Below, piece by piece: positions 16,530 to 25,647 of a stretch of 52,992 nucleotides of DNA; within the stretch, counting starts at the first letter, position 1; every line of letters starts with the position of its first letter. The stretch is taken from contig NZ_QVMK01000038.1 in NCBI RefSeq assembly GCF_010500995.1, positions 1-52,992 of the forward strand, given 5' to 3'. A program made the translations under genes and the position numbers. The notes under the pieces are model-generated. The model was not told where the DNA came from. It saw nothing but the letters and a program-made list of their open reading frames with translations, and searched no databases. The DNA is from Bacteroides sp. 224. Lineage in GTDB: Bacteria; Bacteroidota; Bacteroidia; Bacteroidales; Bacteroidaceae.

Positions 16530-17162
16530 TTATTTCTTAACAACTACTTTTACCTGAGCTTTTACTGTTTCTTTAATCAGTTTCTCTTCATTGGTATCGA
16601 GAGCTAAACTTACTACCACATTATTCTTTGTTTCATCATTTTTTTCCATCGAGCTTTCGCGAGTCAGTAGTACTTTTCCGTCTGCATCTACAAAGTTAAA
16701 AGTACAGTCATAAGCTCCCTTTTCTAATACATAGAAGTAAGCATCCAGTACGGGCTTGCCTTTTATTCTTCCAAAGTTTTTAAGAGCCACACCTCGTGGA
16801 TATTCTCCTTCGAACTCTACTACATCATAATGATCGGCAAAGCCTTCTCCAAAACCTTCGATGGTTCCATCAAGCATTTGTACAAACGTGCGGCTACCTA
16901 TAGAAGCTACATGAGCAGCATGAGCATTTAAATGCTCGTCAACACTTTTTCCGGCTCCTTTCAGGATAGACCCCAATCCGTCGGTCATTTGTTTGCTGGT
17001 TTTCTCGCCATGTTCGTTCAATGATTCGCTAATACCATCAGCTACACTAAATCCGATATCTGTGACTTTTTTTGCCGTTTTCTGTACACAACCTTCACAA
17101 GAAGTAAAAATCATAGGAGCAACTATAGCTCCAATCAACGCAAATGTTTGAATCCTTTTCAT
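16530..17162 (-). CDS. putative lipoprotein of unknown function
   Basis: A 210-residue protein with an N-terminal hydrophobic stretch ending in a lipobox-like MIFTSCEGC, so Cys22 is likely lipidated and the protein anchored to a membrane. The mature part is polar, with a repeated 'His-Ala' helix (HLNAHAAHVA), a central FEGEYPRGVALKN region and a beta-rich C-terminus of two strands (DCTFNFVDADGKVLLT and others). I do not recognise the family. It is a single gene, convergent with gdhA, and its upstream neighbour, an AraC-type regulator, lies 100 bases away in the same direction. Confidence 0.75.
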   Translation of the reverse strand: MKRIQTFALIGAIVAPMIFTSCEGCVQKTAKKVTDIGFSVADGISESLNEHGEKTSKQMTDGLGSILKGAGKSVDEHLNAHAAHVASIGSRTFVQMLDGTIEGFGEGFADHYDVVEFEGEYPRGVALKNFGRIKGKPVLDAYFYVLEKGAYDCTFNFVDADGKVLLTRESSMEKNDETKNNVVVSLALDTNEEKLIKETVKAQVKVVVKK

Positions 17163-17265
17163 TTTTGTTTTGTCTTTTCTTATTAATCCCTATTTTCTTA
17201 TTTATTCTGCAATAATAACTCTTTTTTCGTAAAGTAACAACCGGTTTGTAACTAAAATCAAGTTT

Positions 17266-18165
17266 TTAGAAATTCCTCCGATACTCCAAAGGAGACATCC
17301 CCGTATGTTTCTTAAAGAACTTCCCAAAAGCAGACTGATCGGAGAAATGCAACTCTTCCGACACATCCTGAATGGAGTTTTCTCTGCAACGAAGTAAGAT
17401 TTTTGCTTCGGAAACGCGGGCTTCATTTATCCAATCCATCACAGTTCTGCCACTTACCGCTTTTATGGCTCTCGACAAGTATACAGGAGTCACACAAAGT
17501 TCGGTAGAATATTGGCTTACCTCATTCCACTCCTTACCATGCTTAACAATTAATTGCATAAACTTCATGGCAAGTTCTTCGTTATGCCCCAGGCGATGCA
17601 CTGTTTTTGATAGCGACATCTTCTTCATACTAATATCGGCAAGCTCCATAACAAAGTTCCCAACTTCATTCATTATCATCCCTCGATAAAAGATATGATC
17701 TTTCCGCCGGATATTTTGTTGCAGGCGAATGATGATATCAACAAGCATCTGAAAATCTTTAGGATCGAACTTTTGCAACGGAGTGAAACGCCTATACACA
17801 ATATAATCTTTGGGCAACGTAAACACCTGGGTAAACAATTCTCTAAATAAAGATTTAGACAGTACAACATAATAGCCCTTAGCATCATGAGATACACTGA
17901 TAGCATTCAGCATGTGTTTATCAGATAATTCCAATACCATATTCTGCGTCACCCGGTAAGGAAGATAATCCATTGTGAGGGTTACTTCGCCCTTACAAAC
18001 AAAAATAGCCGAATAAGCCTCCAGCCGAACCGGCAGTTCTTTAGGAGAATTTTTCTTCATTTCAGGATCGGCGGCATCAATTACAATTACTTCGTCATTA
18101 TAAATATCTCCAACCCTCAAAACCTTTACCAATTCCTGTAAAGCTACATATCTAATCTCTTCCAT
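17266..18165 (-). CDS. AraC-family transcriptional regulator
   Basis: A 299-residue regulator with a cupin-like N-terminal sensor (about 20-160; it includes a YSAIFVCKGEVTLTMDYLPYRV strand pair) and a C-terminal AraC double helix-turn-helix (about 200-298) ending FSDQSAFGKFFKKHTGMSPLEYRRNF-like sequence, here seen as SDQSAFGKFFKKHTGMSP. It is divergent from the TetR gene that leads the efflux operon; the 214-base gap could hold operators for both. Ligand unknown. Whether it regulates the pump or the downstream lipoprotein cannot be told from the sequence. Confidence 0.92.
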   Translation of the reverse strand: MEEIRYVALQELVKVLRVGDIYNDEVIVIDAADPEMKKNSPKELPVRLEAYSAIFVCKGEVTLTMDYLPYRVTQNMVLELSDKHMLNAISVSHDAKGYYVVLSKSLFRELFTQVFTLPKDYIVYRRFTPLQKFDPKDFQMLVDIIIRLQQNIRRKDHIFYRGMIMNEVGNFVMELADISMKKMSLSKTVHRLGHNEELAMKFMQLIVKHGKEWNEVSQYSTELCVTPVYLSRAIKAVSGRTVMDWINEARVSEAKILLRCRENSIQDVSEELHFSDQSAFGKFFKKHTGMSPLEYRRNF

Positions 18166-18379
18166 ACTGCAAAATTACATTTTCTTCTATAAGAGCAAGA
18201 TGCTAAGAATACAAAATGGAACAACTATTGTTAAATTCGAACTAAGATGAACACTTTTTAAGAACGGACAGTCAATTTCGAACCAATAAAACTCAAATTA
18301 TACCTAAAAGTTTTCTTCGTATTCTCCCGATCTTTGCAAAGTAATCAAGATAAAAACAAAGATAAAAGGAAGTAATGAT

Positions 18380-18967
18380 ATGGATAGTATGTCAAAAGAT
18401 AAAATTTCAAAAGTAGCCATCAATCTTTTCTCTCATTTTGGTATAAAGGGGGTAAGTATGAGTCAAATTGCAGGTGCTTTGCAAATTTCTAAAAAAACAT
18501 TATACAATGTATTTGAGAATAAAGAAGAACTTTTATCCGTATGCCTTGACTATGAGAAAGACCGGGTAACCAAAATATTAAGAAAGACGGAAAAAGAAGC
18601 AAATAGCCCCATAGAGTTATTAATGCTTACCCTGACAGATATGTTTCATTACAACGCCAATTTCTGCCCGGCATTCTTCAAAGATGTACAACGATTTCAA
18701 GAAGCATACGATAAATTGGTTTCTTTCCGCATTGAACTGCATCAGCTCTATATGAGCTACTTTCACAAAGGAATAGAAGAAGGTTATTTCTTACCGGATT
18801 TTGAGTACGAAAGCATAGCTGCTCTTCTGGTTGACCAGGTAAACAACTGGAAAAACATGCAACAACCTTACATTATGCTCGCCTTTCTTCGGGGCATTTG
18901 CACCAAAAAAGGAATGGAAGAATTAAACCAATTCACTGCTATAACCAATAGAAAATTCAGTAATTAA
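18380..18967 (+). CDS. TetR-family repressor of the efflux operon
   Basis: A 195-residue protein with the TetR DNA-binding domain at residues 5-55: IAGALQISKKTLYNVFENKEELL is characteristic, with the second helix positioned as usual. The remaining ~140 residues are the all-helical ligand/dimer domain and have no family signature I can name. It is the first gene of a plus-strand operon that encodes TolC, adaptor and RND pump, the common arrangement for autorepressed pumps. Two in-frame ATGs (18380, 18389) are possible starts; both follow the AGGAAG ribosome-binding stretch. Confidence 0.9.
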   Translation: MDSMSKDKISKVAINLFSHFGIKGVSMSQIAGALQISKKTLYNVFENKEELLSVCLDYEKDRVTKILRKTEKEANSPIELLMLTLTDMFHYNANFCPAFFKDVQRFQEAYDKLVSFRIELHQLYMSYFHKGIEEGYFLPDFEYESIAALLVDQVNNWKNMQQPYIMLAFLRGICTKKGMEELNQFTAITNRKFSN

Positions 18968-19008
18968 GTAAAACAGGTATTAGTAAACCATATAATCAAT
19001 TAAAAAAA

Positions 19009-20358
19009 ATGAAACTCGTGAAAACAAAGAAATGTATACTGACACTAATGGGGATAGCAGGTATTCTCACCACCTATCCGGCATTTGCTCAGTCTACTCA
19101 AGAGCCTCTGAACATCACACTCGATCAGGCCCTGGAAATAGCTTTAAGCGAAAACCCAACCATACATATTGCCGATCGTGAAATCAGCAAACAACAATAT
19201 GCAAAGAAGGGTGTTTACGCCGACTTATTTCCACAAATAGATTTTAACTCAAGTTATCTACGAACCATCGATAAACAAGTAATGTATATAGATAACGTTG
19301 AAGGCATGAGTGGTGGACTTAAATCGGGAAGAGATAATGATTGGCGAGCAGGAGTAAGTGCCAGTATGCCCCTAATCTCTATTCCGCTTTGGAAAAGCTT
19401 AAAGATTTCGGGATACGATGTGGAATTAGCTATTGAGAAAGCTCGATCTTCAAGAATTGATCTGATTGATCAGGTTAAACGTTCTTTCTATCAAGTATTA
19501 TTAGCAAGAGATGCTCATGGTGTATACAAACAAGCTTATGATAATGCTGTGTATAATTACAATGAAATTAAACAAAAGTATGAGCAAGGGCTACTTGCTG
19601 AATATGATCTGATTCGCGCCAATGTAAACGTTAAAAATGCAGAGCCAAACATGTACGATGCCGAAAATTCATTAATCCTTGCACGTTGGCAACTCAAGGC
19701 TTTAATGGGACTTGATTTGGAAGAAGATATTGAATGCATAGGTTCTTTGTCTGACTACGAAGAGAATCTTATTCCCGATTTTATAGGAATGGACACAAGC
19801 CTTGCCAATAATAGTACATTAAAACAATTGAATCTTCAGCACGAACAGCTCGAAAAGAATAAGCAAATACAGATTGCTCAATACTATCCATCACTTAATT
19901 TGAATTTTAAATATGATTGGGTATCCTCTAATAATGATTTCAAAATAAATCACTATAAATGGGATCCCTACACCACAATAGGAGTCACACTGAAAGTTCC
20001 TATCTTCTCCGGAGGAAAACGTTACTCCAATGTGAAGCAGGCACAAATCAGCCAGAAGCAATTATCCGATCAGTATTTGGATACCGAACGTAATCTTAGA
20101 TTGGCCGTTAAACAGTACACCGACCAAATGAGTACATGTATTAAACAATACAGTGCGGCAAGTGCGGGAGTAACCGAAGCAGAAAAAAGTTACGCCATCA
20201 CCATGAAACGTTATGAAACCGGTGAAGGAACACTGCTGGAAATCAACGACTCCCAATTATCTCTTACGCAGGCGCAGTTAAACCTGAACCAGTCTATATA
20301 TAATTATCTCGTAGCTAAATCTTCCTTAGAGAAAACAGTGGGTGCAACCATCCAGTGA
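19009..20358 (+). CDS. TolC-family outer-membrane efflux protein
   Basis: A 449-residue outer-membrane channel of the TolC type. A signal peptide ends near AFAQS. The repeated TolC halves show as two long helical stretches with the characteristic YNEIKQKYEQGLLAEYDLIRANV (about 185-205) and its counterpart YAITMKRYETGEGTLLEINDSQ (about 395-415), plus the proline-rich IFSGGKRYSN strand near 330. It partners with the adaptor and RND pump encoded downstream. It starts 41 bases after the TetR stop. Confidence 0.93.
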   Translation: MKLVKTKKCILTLMGIAGILTTYPAFAQSTQEPLNITLDQALEIALSENPTIHIADREISKQQYAKKGVYADLFPQIDFNSSYLRTIDKQVMYIDNVEGMSGGLKSGRDNDWRAGVSASMPLISIPLWKSLKISGYDVELAIEKARSSRIDLIDQVKRSFYQVLLARDAHGVYKQAYDNAVYNYNEIKQKYEQGLLAEYDLIRANVNVKNAEPNMYDAENSLILARWQLKALMGLDLEEDIECIGSLSDYEENLIPDFIGMDTSLANNSTLKQLNLQHEQLEKNKQIQIAQYYPSLNLNFKYDWVSSNNDFKINHYKWDPYTTIGVTLKVPIFSGGKRYSNVKQAQISQKQLSDQYLDTERNLRLAVKQYTDQMSTCIKQYSAASAGVTEAEKSYAITMKRYETGEGTLLEINDSQLSLTQAQLNLNQSIYNYLVAKSSLEKTVGATIQ

Positions 20359-20387
20359 AAGAATATATTACATATAAGATAAAAACA

Positions 20388-21410
20388 ATGAACTTCAAAA
20401 CATTATCGGGTATTACTCCCTTAGTTATCATCTTGTTATTGGCAAGCTGTAACAACAAAGAAAAAATTGTGGAAACTCCACAAGAGAAAGTCAAACTGGA
20501 AGCCTTGAAAGTGACATCCAGAATGGTAGATCAGTTGGGTACCTTTACAGGAACCGTAGAAGCTGAAATCGTTAATAACATTGCCCCACAAAACCCTATG
20601 CGCATAAAGAAAGTATATGTAGAAGTGGGCGATCATGTAAACGCCGGGCAAAAACTGGTAGAAATGGATGCCGTTAATCTGAACCAAACCCGTCTGCAAA
20701 TGGAAAACGACAAAACCGAGTTCGAGCGGGTAAACGAGCTATACAAGGTAGGCGGTATCTCCAAATCAACCTGGGACGCTAAGAAATTAGCCTACGAAAT
20801 ATCGAAATCAACTTACGAGAACTTGTTGGAAAATACAATACTAACAAGCCCTATCAGTGGTTTAGTGACCAAACGAAACTATGATAATGGCGATATGTAT
20901 AACGGAGGCACTCCTATTTATATAGTAGAACAAATACGCCCGGTTAAGTTGATGGTAAATATTTCCGAAGTTCTTCTGACTAAAGTAAAAAAAGGAATGG
21001 ATGTAGAAGTTAAACTCGATGTTTATGGCAATGAAGTATTTCCGGGCACCATTACACTTATTCACCCTTCCATAGATCCCGACACCCGCACCTTTCCTGT
21101 AGAAATACAGATTAAGAATGCAGATGAGCGCATCTTGCCGGGTATGTTTGCCCGTATAACATTCAACTACGGAAGTGAGAACCGGGTAATGGTTCCCGAC
21201 CGGGCTATCGTTAAACAAACCGGTTCATCAGATCGCTACGTATATGTTTGCAAAGATGGAGTTTCTAACTACCGGAAAGTTACTATTGGCCAACTGATTG
21301 GTAACGAATACGAAGTTATTGAGGGGTTACAGTCCGGAGAAGTAGTAGCTATTTCTTCACAAAACAGACTTAATAATGGTACAGAGATAGAGATAGTTAA
21401 ATCCAATTAG
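20388..21410 (+). CDS. RND efflux periplasmic adaptor (HlyD/MFP family)
   Basis: A 340-residue adaptor. I prefer the ATG at 20388 to the earlier one at 20355 because it opens directly into a lipoprotein signal (LLLASCNN, lipid Cys about residue 21). The body has a lipoyl-like segment around GDHVNAGQKLVEMD, a helical hairpin (LYKVGGISKSTWDAKK), the returning lipoyl half (ILTSPISGLVTKRNYDNGDM), and the beta-barrel and membrane-proximal domains to the end. It bridges the RND pump and the TolC channel. A hairpin repeat separates it from the pump gene. Confidence 0.92.
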   Translation: MNFKTLSGITPLVIILLLASCNNKEKIVETPQEKVKLEALKVTSRMVDQLGTFTGTVEAEIVNNIAPQNPMRIKKVYVEVGDHVNAGQKLVEMDAVNLNQTRLQMENDKTEFERVNELYKVGGISKSTWDAKKLAYEISKSTYENLLENTILTSPISGLVTKRNYDNGDMYNGGTPIYIVEQIRPVKLMVNISEVLLTKVKKGMDVEVKLDVYGNEVFPGTITLIHPSIDPDTRTFPVEIQIKNADERILPGMFARITFNYGSENRVMVPDRAIVKQTGSSDRYVYVCKDGVSNYRKVTIGQLIGNEYEVIEGLQSGEVVAISSQNRLNNGTEIEIVKSN

Positions 21411-21411
21411 G

Positions 21412-21472
21412 AATTAAGAATTTATAATTAGGATCAACCCTTTTCATTTCTGATCCACATAAATTCTTAATT
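21412..21472. repeat. hairpin in the adaptor-RND gap
   Basis: Arms at 21412-21425 and 21459-21472 pair perfectly over 14 bases (AATTAAGAATTTAT); an internal loop and a 6-bp GGATCA/TGATCC stem follow inside. More copies of TTAATTCTTAA lie up to 21491. It fills most of the 86-base gap before the pump gene and may reduce or process the operon transcript; it could also be a dispersed repeat. Confidence 0.8.
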
Positions 21473-21496
21473 CTTAAATCTTAATTCTTAATTAAA

Positions 21497-24400
21497 ATGA
21501 GTATCTATTCTTCAGCAGTAAACAAACCGGTAACAACAGCCTTATGCTTTGTTGCTATCATCATACTGGGGATTTTCTCGTACCAAAAACTGGCAGTAGA
21601 TTTATTGCCACAGATCGATGAAAATGCCATCATGGTAATGACTGCCTATCCGGGAGCCAGTGCCAGCGATATTGAAATGAACGTATCCAAGCCCATTGAG
21701 AATGCGCTCAACGGGGTGAGTGATTTGAAACACATCTCTTCCAGTTCTCGTGAAAACATTTCCGTTATCACACTTGAGTTCGAATATGGTATAGATATTA
21801 ATGTGGCTACCAATGATGTACGCGATAAATTAGATCAGGTTAAATCGAGCCTACCCGATGATTCTAATACACCCATACTTTTTAAATTCGGTGCAGATGA
21901 TATCCCTATCATTGTTTTATCTGTTGTAGCAGACGAAAGCACCAACGCTTTATATAAAATTCTGGACGATAAAGTAGCCAACCCATTGGCACGTATCAGC
22001 GGAGTGGGAACTGTATCTATTTCGGGCACAGCCAAACGAGAAGTAAATGTATATTGCGATCCATACAAATTAGATGCATACGGGCTTACCATCGAGAATG
22101 TATCTCAAATCATTGGAATGGAAAACCGGAACACCCCCGGAGGTAGTGTAGATTTTGGTTCCAGCACATTGTCATTACGTGTACAAGGAGAGTTTGACGA
22201 TGCAAAGGAAATGTTAGACCTTGTTATCGGGCATAAAGACGGAAAGGCAATCTACCTGAAAGATGTGGCACGTGTGGAAGATTCAGTAGAAGAACGTGCA
22301 CAAGAATCATATACAGACAGCCAACGCGGTGCTATGGTTATCATTCAAAAGCAATCGGGAGCTAATTCTGTAAACATTGCCAAGGAAGTTCATAAACGTT
22401 TGCCGGAATTGCAACGTTCTTTGCCATCAGATGTGAAGCTGGGCGTTATCATTGATACCTCCGACAACATCAACAACACCATGGATTCATTGACAGAAAC
22501 CATTATTACAACACTTATAATTGTAATGATCGTAGTATTCGTATTCCTGGGGCGTTGGCGTGCTACTCTTATTATTGGTATCACTATTCCTGTATCATTG
22601 ATTGGAGCATTTATCTACCTGTTGGCAAGTGGAAACACGCTGAACATTATATCACTTTCGGCACTCTCGCTGGCTATAGGTATGGTAGTAGACGACTCGA
22701 TTGTTGTACTCGAAAACATTACAAACCATATCAATCGGGGTAGCAAACCTAAACAAGCAGCCATTTTTGCAACAAAAGAAGTTTCGTTATCTGTAATTGC
22801 TTCAACGCTAACAATGCTTGCTGTATTCTTACCGCTTACCATGATAACAGGTATGGCCGGAGTTTTATTCAAGCAACTTGGATGGATTGTAAGTATCATT
22901 ATGATAATCTCTACAATTGCTGCTCTTACATTGATTCCGATGTTGAGTTCTAAGATGTTGAAACTCGATACCAAAAAGGGTAAACTGTACACGCTGTTCT
23001 TTACGCCTATCGAAAAGGTACTGAATACTTTAGACGAAGGATATGCCAAACTCTTAAACTGGTCGGTACATCACCGAAAGAGTGTTATTGTACTTGCAAT
23101 AGCTATTTTCGCCGGAAGCATGTTGTTATTGCCTTATATAAAAACGGAGTTCTTCCCCGCTATGGACAGTGCACGCATTAGCATCACTGCCGAGATGCCT
23201 ATCGGTACAAGACAGGAAATCACCAGCGATGTAGCCTACCGGATAAGCCAGGAGTTTAAAGAAAAGTATCCGGAAATTAAAGTACTGAACTATTCTTTCG
23301 GACAGGCAGATACCGACAATACATTTGCCAACATGAGCGAAAACGGTACTTACATTATGAATTACAACATAGCTCTTGTCAGCATAGAAGAACGTGACAG
23401 ACACATGACCGAAATTGCCGACTTAATGCGAAAAGATCTTGCCGAATATACCGAGCTAAAAGAATTCAAAGTAACAGCCGGAGGAGCCGGTATGGGTGGA
23501 GAGTCAAGCGTGGATGTGGAAATATATGGATATGACTTTGCTGTAACCGATGCTGTAGCCGCCGAACTCTCCGAACGATTAAGAAACCAGAAGGAATGTT
23601 CGCAAGTTAACATCAGCCGGGGAGATTATATTCCTGAAATACAGATAGACTTCGATCGTCAGAAGTTGGCATTAAATGGTTTGAATGTAACCACTGTATC
23701 CTCTTACCTGCGTAATCGTGTAAATGGTTCTATTGCATCCTATTTCCGCGAAGATGGCGAGGAGTATGATATCAGAGTACGCTATGCACCCGAATATAGA
23801 GAAACGGTAGAAGATATTGAAAACATTATCGTTTACAATAATTCCGGTAAAGGAGTGCGTATACGCGATATCGGTCAGGTAGTTGAAAGACTTACCCCTC
23901 CAACCATCGAGCGTAAAGACAGAGAACGCATCATTACCGTATCCGGTATAGTAGCCGAAGGAGCTGCATTGAGTGATTTGGTTGCCAAAACAGAGAATAT
24001 CATTGCTGATATGCAATTACCTTCGGACGTAACTTGTTCTATTGGTGGTACTTACGAAGACCAACAGGATACATTTGCCGACCTGACTACATTAATGGTT
24101 CTTATCATTATTCTGGTATTTATTGTTATGGCAGCACAGTTTGAATCGCTCACAGATCCATTTGTGATTATGTTCTCCATACCTTTTGCATTTACCGGAG
24201 TATTCTTGGGGTTATTCGTAACAAATACACCTTTAGGAGTGATGGCAATGATCGGTATCCTAATCTTACTGGGTGTGGTAGTGAAAAATGGTATTGTACT
24301 TGTAGACTATATCATATTATGCCGCGAACGGGGAATGAGCATCATCAATGCAGTGGTAACAGCCGGTAAATCTCGTCTACGCCCTGTATTAATGACCACT

Positions 24401-24625
24401 CTGACTACCGTTTTAGGAATGATACCAATGGCAATAGGCACAGGCGAAGGAGCCGAAATGTGGAATTCCATGGGTATGACCGTAGCATGGGGACTTAGTG
24501 TATCAACATTAATTACACTCGTACTTGTTCCTGTTATGTATTGCATATTTGCCGGAGGAGGTGTAAAACGTCGCCGAAAAGAACTTGCTAATACGGATTT
24601 ATTAGAACTTAGATTGGAGGAATAA
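21497..24625 (+). CDS. RND multidrug efflux pump inner-membrane transporter
   Basis: A 1042-residue, proton-driven exporter of the AcrB/MexB (HAE1) type, full family length. It has the N-terminal helix, a large periplasmic loop (about 35-330), six helices (from 337), a second helix near 530, a second loop (about 560-860) and six more helices. The proton-relay aspartates are in GMVVDDSIVVLENI (D399 and D400). The C-terminal tail is basic and short. Substrates cannot be read from the sequence. It is the fourth gene of the TetR operon, followed by two small accessory genes. Confidence 0.96.
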   Translation: MSIYSSAVNKPVTTALCFVAIIILGIFSYQKLAVDLLPQIDENAIMVMTAYPGASASDIEMNVSKPIENALNGVSDLKHISSSSRENISVITLEFEYGIDINVATNDVRDKLDQVKSSLPDDSNTPILFKFGADDIPIIVLSVVADESTNALYKILDDKVANPLARISGVGTVSISGTAKREVNVYCDPYKLDAYGLTIENVSQIIGMENRNTPGGSVDFGSSTLSLRVQGEFDDAKEMLDLVIGHKDGKAIYLKDVARVEDSVEERAQESYTDSQRGAMVIIQKQSGANSVNIAKEVHKRLPELQRSLPSDVKLGVIIDTSDNINNTMDSLTETIITTLIIVMIVVFVFLGRWRATLIIGITIPVSLIGAFIYLLASGNTLNIISLSALSLAIGMVVDDSIVVLENITNHINRGSKPKQAAIFATKEVSLSVIASTLTMLAVFLPLTMITGMAGVLFKQLGWIVSIIMIISTIAALTLIPMLSSKMLKLDTKKGKLYTLFFTPIEKVLNTLDEGYAKLLNWSVHHRKSVIVLAIAIFAGSMLLLPYIKTEFFPAMDSARISITAEMPIGTRQEITSDVAYRISQEFKEKYPEIKVLNYSFGQADTDNTFANMSENGTYIMNYNIALVSIEERDRHMTEIADLMRKDLAEYTELKEFKVTAGGAGMGGESSVDVEIYGYDFAVTDAVAAELSERLRNQKECSQVNISRGDYIPEIQIDFDRQKLALNGLNVTTVSSYLRNRVNGSIASYFREDGEEYDIRVRYAPEYRETVEDIENIIVYNNSGKGVRIRDIGQVVERLTPPTIERKDRERIITVSGIVAEGAALSDLVAKTENIIADMQLPSDVTCSIGGTYEDQQDTFADLTTLMVLIIILVFIVMAAQFESLTDPFVIMFSIPFAFTGVFLGLFVTNTPLGVMAMIGILILLGVVVKNGIVLVDYIILCRERGMSIINAVVTAGKSRLRPVLMTTLTTVLGMIPMAIGTGEGAEMWNSMGMTVAWGLSVSTLITLVLVPVMYCIFAGGGVKRRRKELANTDLLELRLEE

Positions 24626-24681
24626 TTAATAAGTAGAGAATATACTAACTACTATATTCTAACCACTAAAACAACAACAGT

Positions 24682-24975
24682 ATGAAAGCAATATTTATCA
24701 TATTTAATCAGGCTTCTTATGAAATGATCATAAGTATCATGGAGCGCGAACAAATTCATGGATTTACTCACTGGGACAATGTAGCGGGAAAAGGCAGCCG
24801 CACCGGAGAGCCTCATCTGGGCTCTCATGCCTGGCCCACCATGAATGGTGCCATTATGACGATGGTGGAAGATACAAAAGTAGAACGCTTCCTGAAGTTA
24901 TTGCATAAATTCGATATGCAATCCGAAGAGCAAGGGTTACGCGCATTTGTATTGAATGTAGAACAACAAATATAG
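24682..24975 (+). CDS. PG0541-type transporter-associated protein (PII-like fold)
   Basis: A 97-residue protein with the look of the PG0541 group that accompanies RND pumps in Bacteroidetes: a first beta strand KAIFIIFNQ, a helix, then HWDNVAGKGSRTGEPHLGSHAWP, and a second half with TMVEDTKVERFLKLLHKF. The glycine- and histidine-rich middle suggests ligand or metal binding in a PII-like fold. It starts 56 bases after the pump and ends 7 bases before the next gene. The biochemical role is not established. Confidence 0.8.
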   Translation: MKAIFIIFNQASYEMIISIMEREQIHGFTHWDNVAGKGSRTGEPHLGSHAWPTMNGAIMTMVEDTKVERFLKLLHKFDMQSEEQGLRAFVLNVEQQI

Positions 24976-24982
24976 AAGACAG

Positions 24983-25576
24983 ATGATTATGACAACAAAA
25001 TTACCGGTCAAAACATTTAAGTTAAGACCTTATAAAAAAGTTGGACTGATTCTAAGCATAATCATTAATCTGGTACTTGCATTCTTCTTTTTCCGGCTCG
25101 GCATGGGGCTGGAAAAAGTTGCCGGAAGATTTCTTTGTTTTATAATAGTCCTGGCATCACTTGCCGTAACTGCATTCTTTGTTGTAGGGTACATTTATCT
25201 TCGGAAAGAAAACTTCATTGGTTTCTTTATTTCGAGCGAAGGCTTCAATGATATTTCAACCGGACACAGGTATGGTATAGTAGAATGGGAAGATGTAGTG
25301 AAAATACGAATCATAGATGATCTCGATCATCCCGGGAAAAAATATATCAGCCTAAAAATAAAGAATCCGCAGGAATACATTGCACGGGAACAAATAATGC
25401 ATAAAAGACGATCATTGGAATTAAAACTTCATTATTACGGATCGCCTATTTGTTTCTCCAATCGTGGGTTAGATTGTTCTTTTGAGGAACTGGAAGAAAC
25501 AATACGCCTATATTATAATAACTACTTAGAGAGAAAAGAAGAACGAGAAAATAGGGATAGTAAAATCGATTGTTGA
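24983..25576 (+). CDS. STM3941-type membrane protein
   Basis: A 197-residue protein with two N-terminal transmembrane helices (about residues 20-40 and 48-70) followed by a soluble domain that starts FISSEGFNDISTG and contains EWEDVVKIRI, the features I associate with STM3941 proteins. It is the last gene of the efflux operon, only 7 bases after the PG0541-type gene; either Met1 or Met3 may be the start. Function unknown. The terminator follows 24 bases after its stop. Confidence 0.7.
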   Translation: MIMTTKLPVKTFKLRPYKKVGLILSIIINLVLAFFFFRLGMGLEKVAGRFLCFIIVLASLAVTAFFVVGYIYLRKENFIGFFISSEGFNDISTGHRYGIVEWEDVVKIRIIDDLDHPGKKYISLKIKNPQEYIAREQIMHKRRSLELKLHYYGSPICFSNRGLDCSFEELEETIRLYYNNYLERKEERENRDSKIDC

Positions 25577-25600
25577 TTTTGATTGTTTGTGTTTTTTACG

Positions 25601-25630
25601 AAAGAGGCCATCCGTGAGGACCGCCTCTTT
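25601..25630. terminator. terminator between convergent genes
   Basis: AAAGAGGC (25601-25608) pairs with GCCTCTTT (25623-25630), and inner TCC/GGA bases add to the stem. It lies between the convergent ends at 25576 and 25648 and has T-runs on the plus side. Confidence 0.8.
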
Positions 25631-25647
25631 TATTTATTCATTTCATA

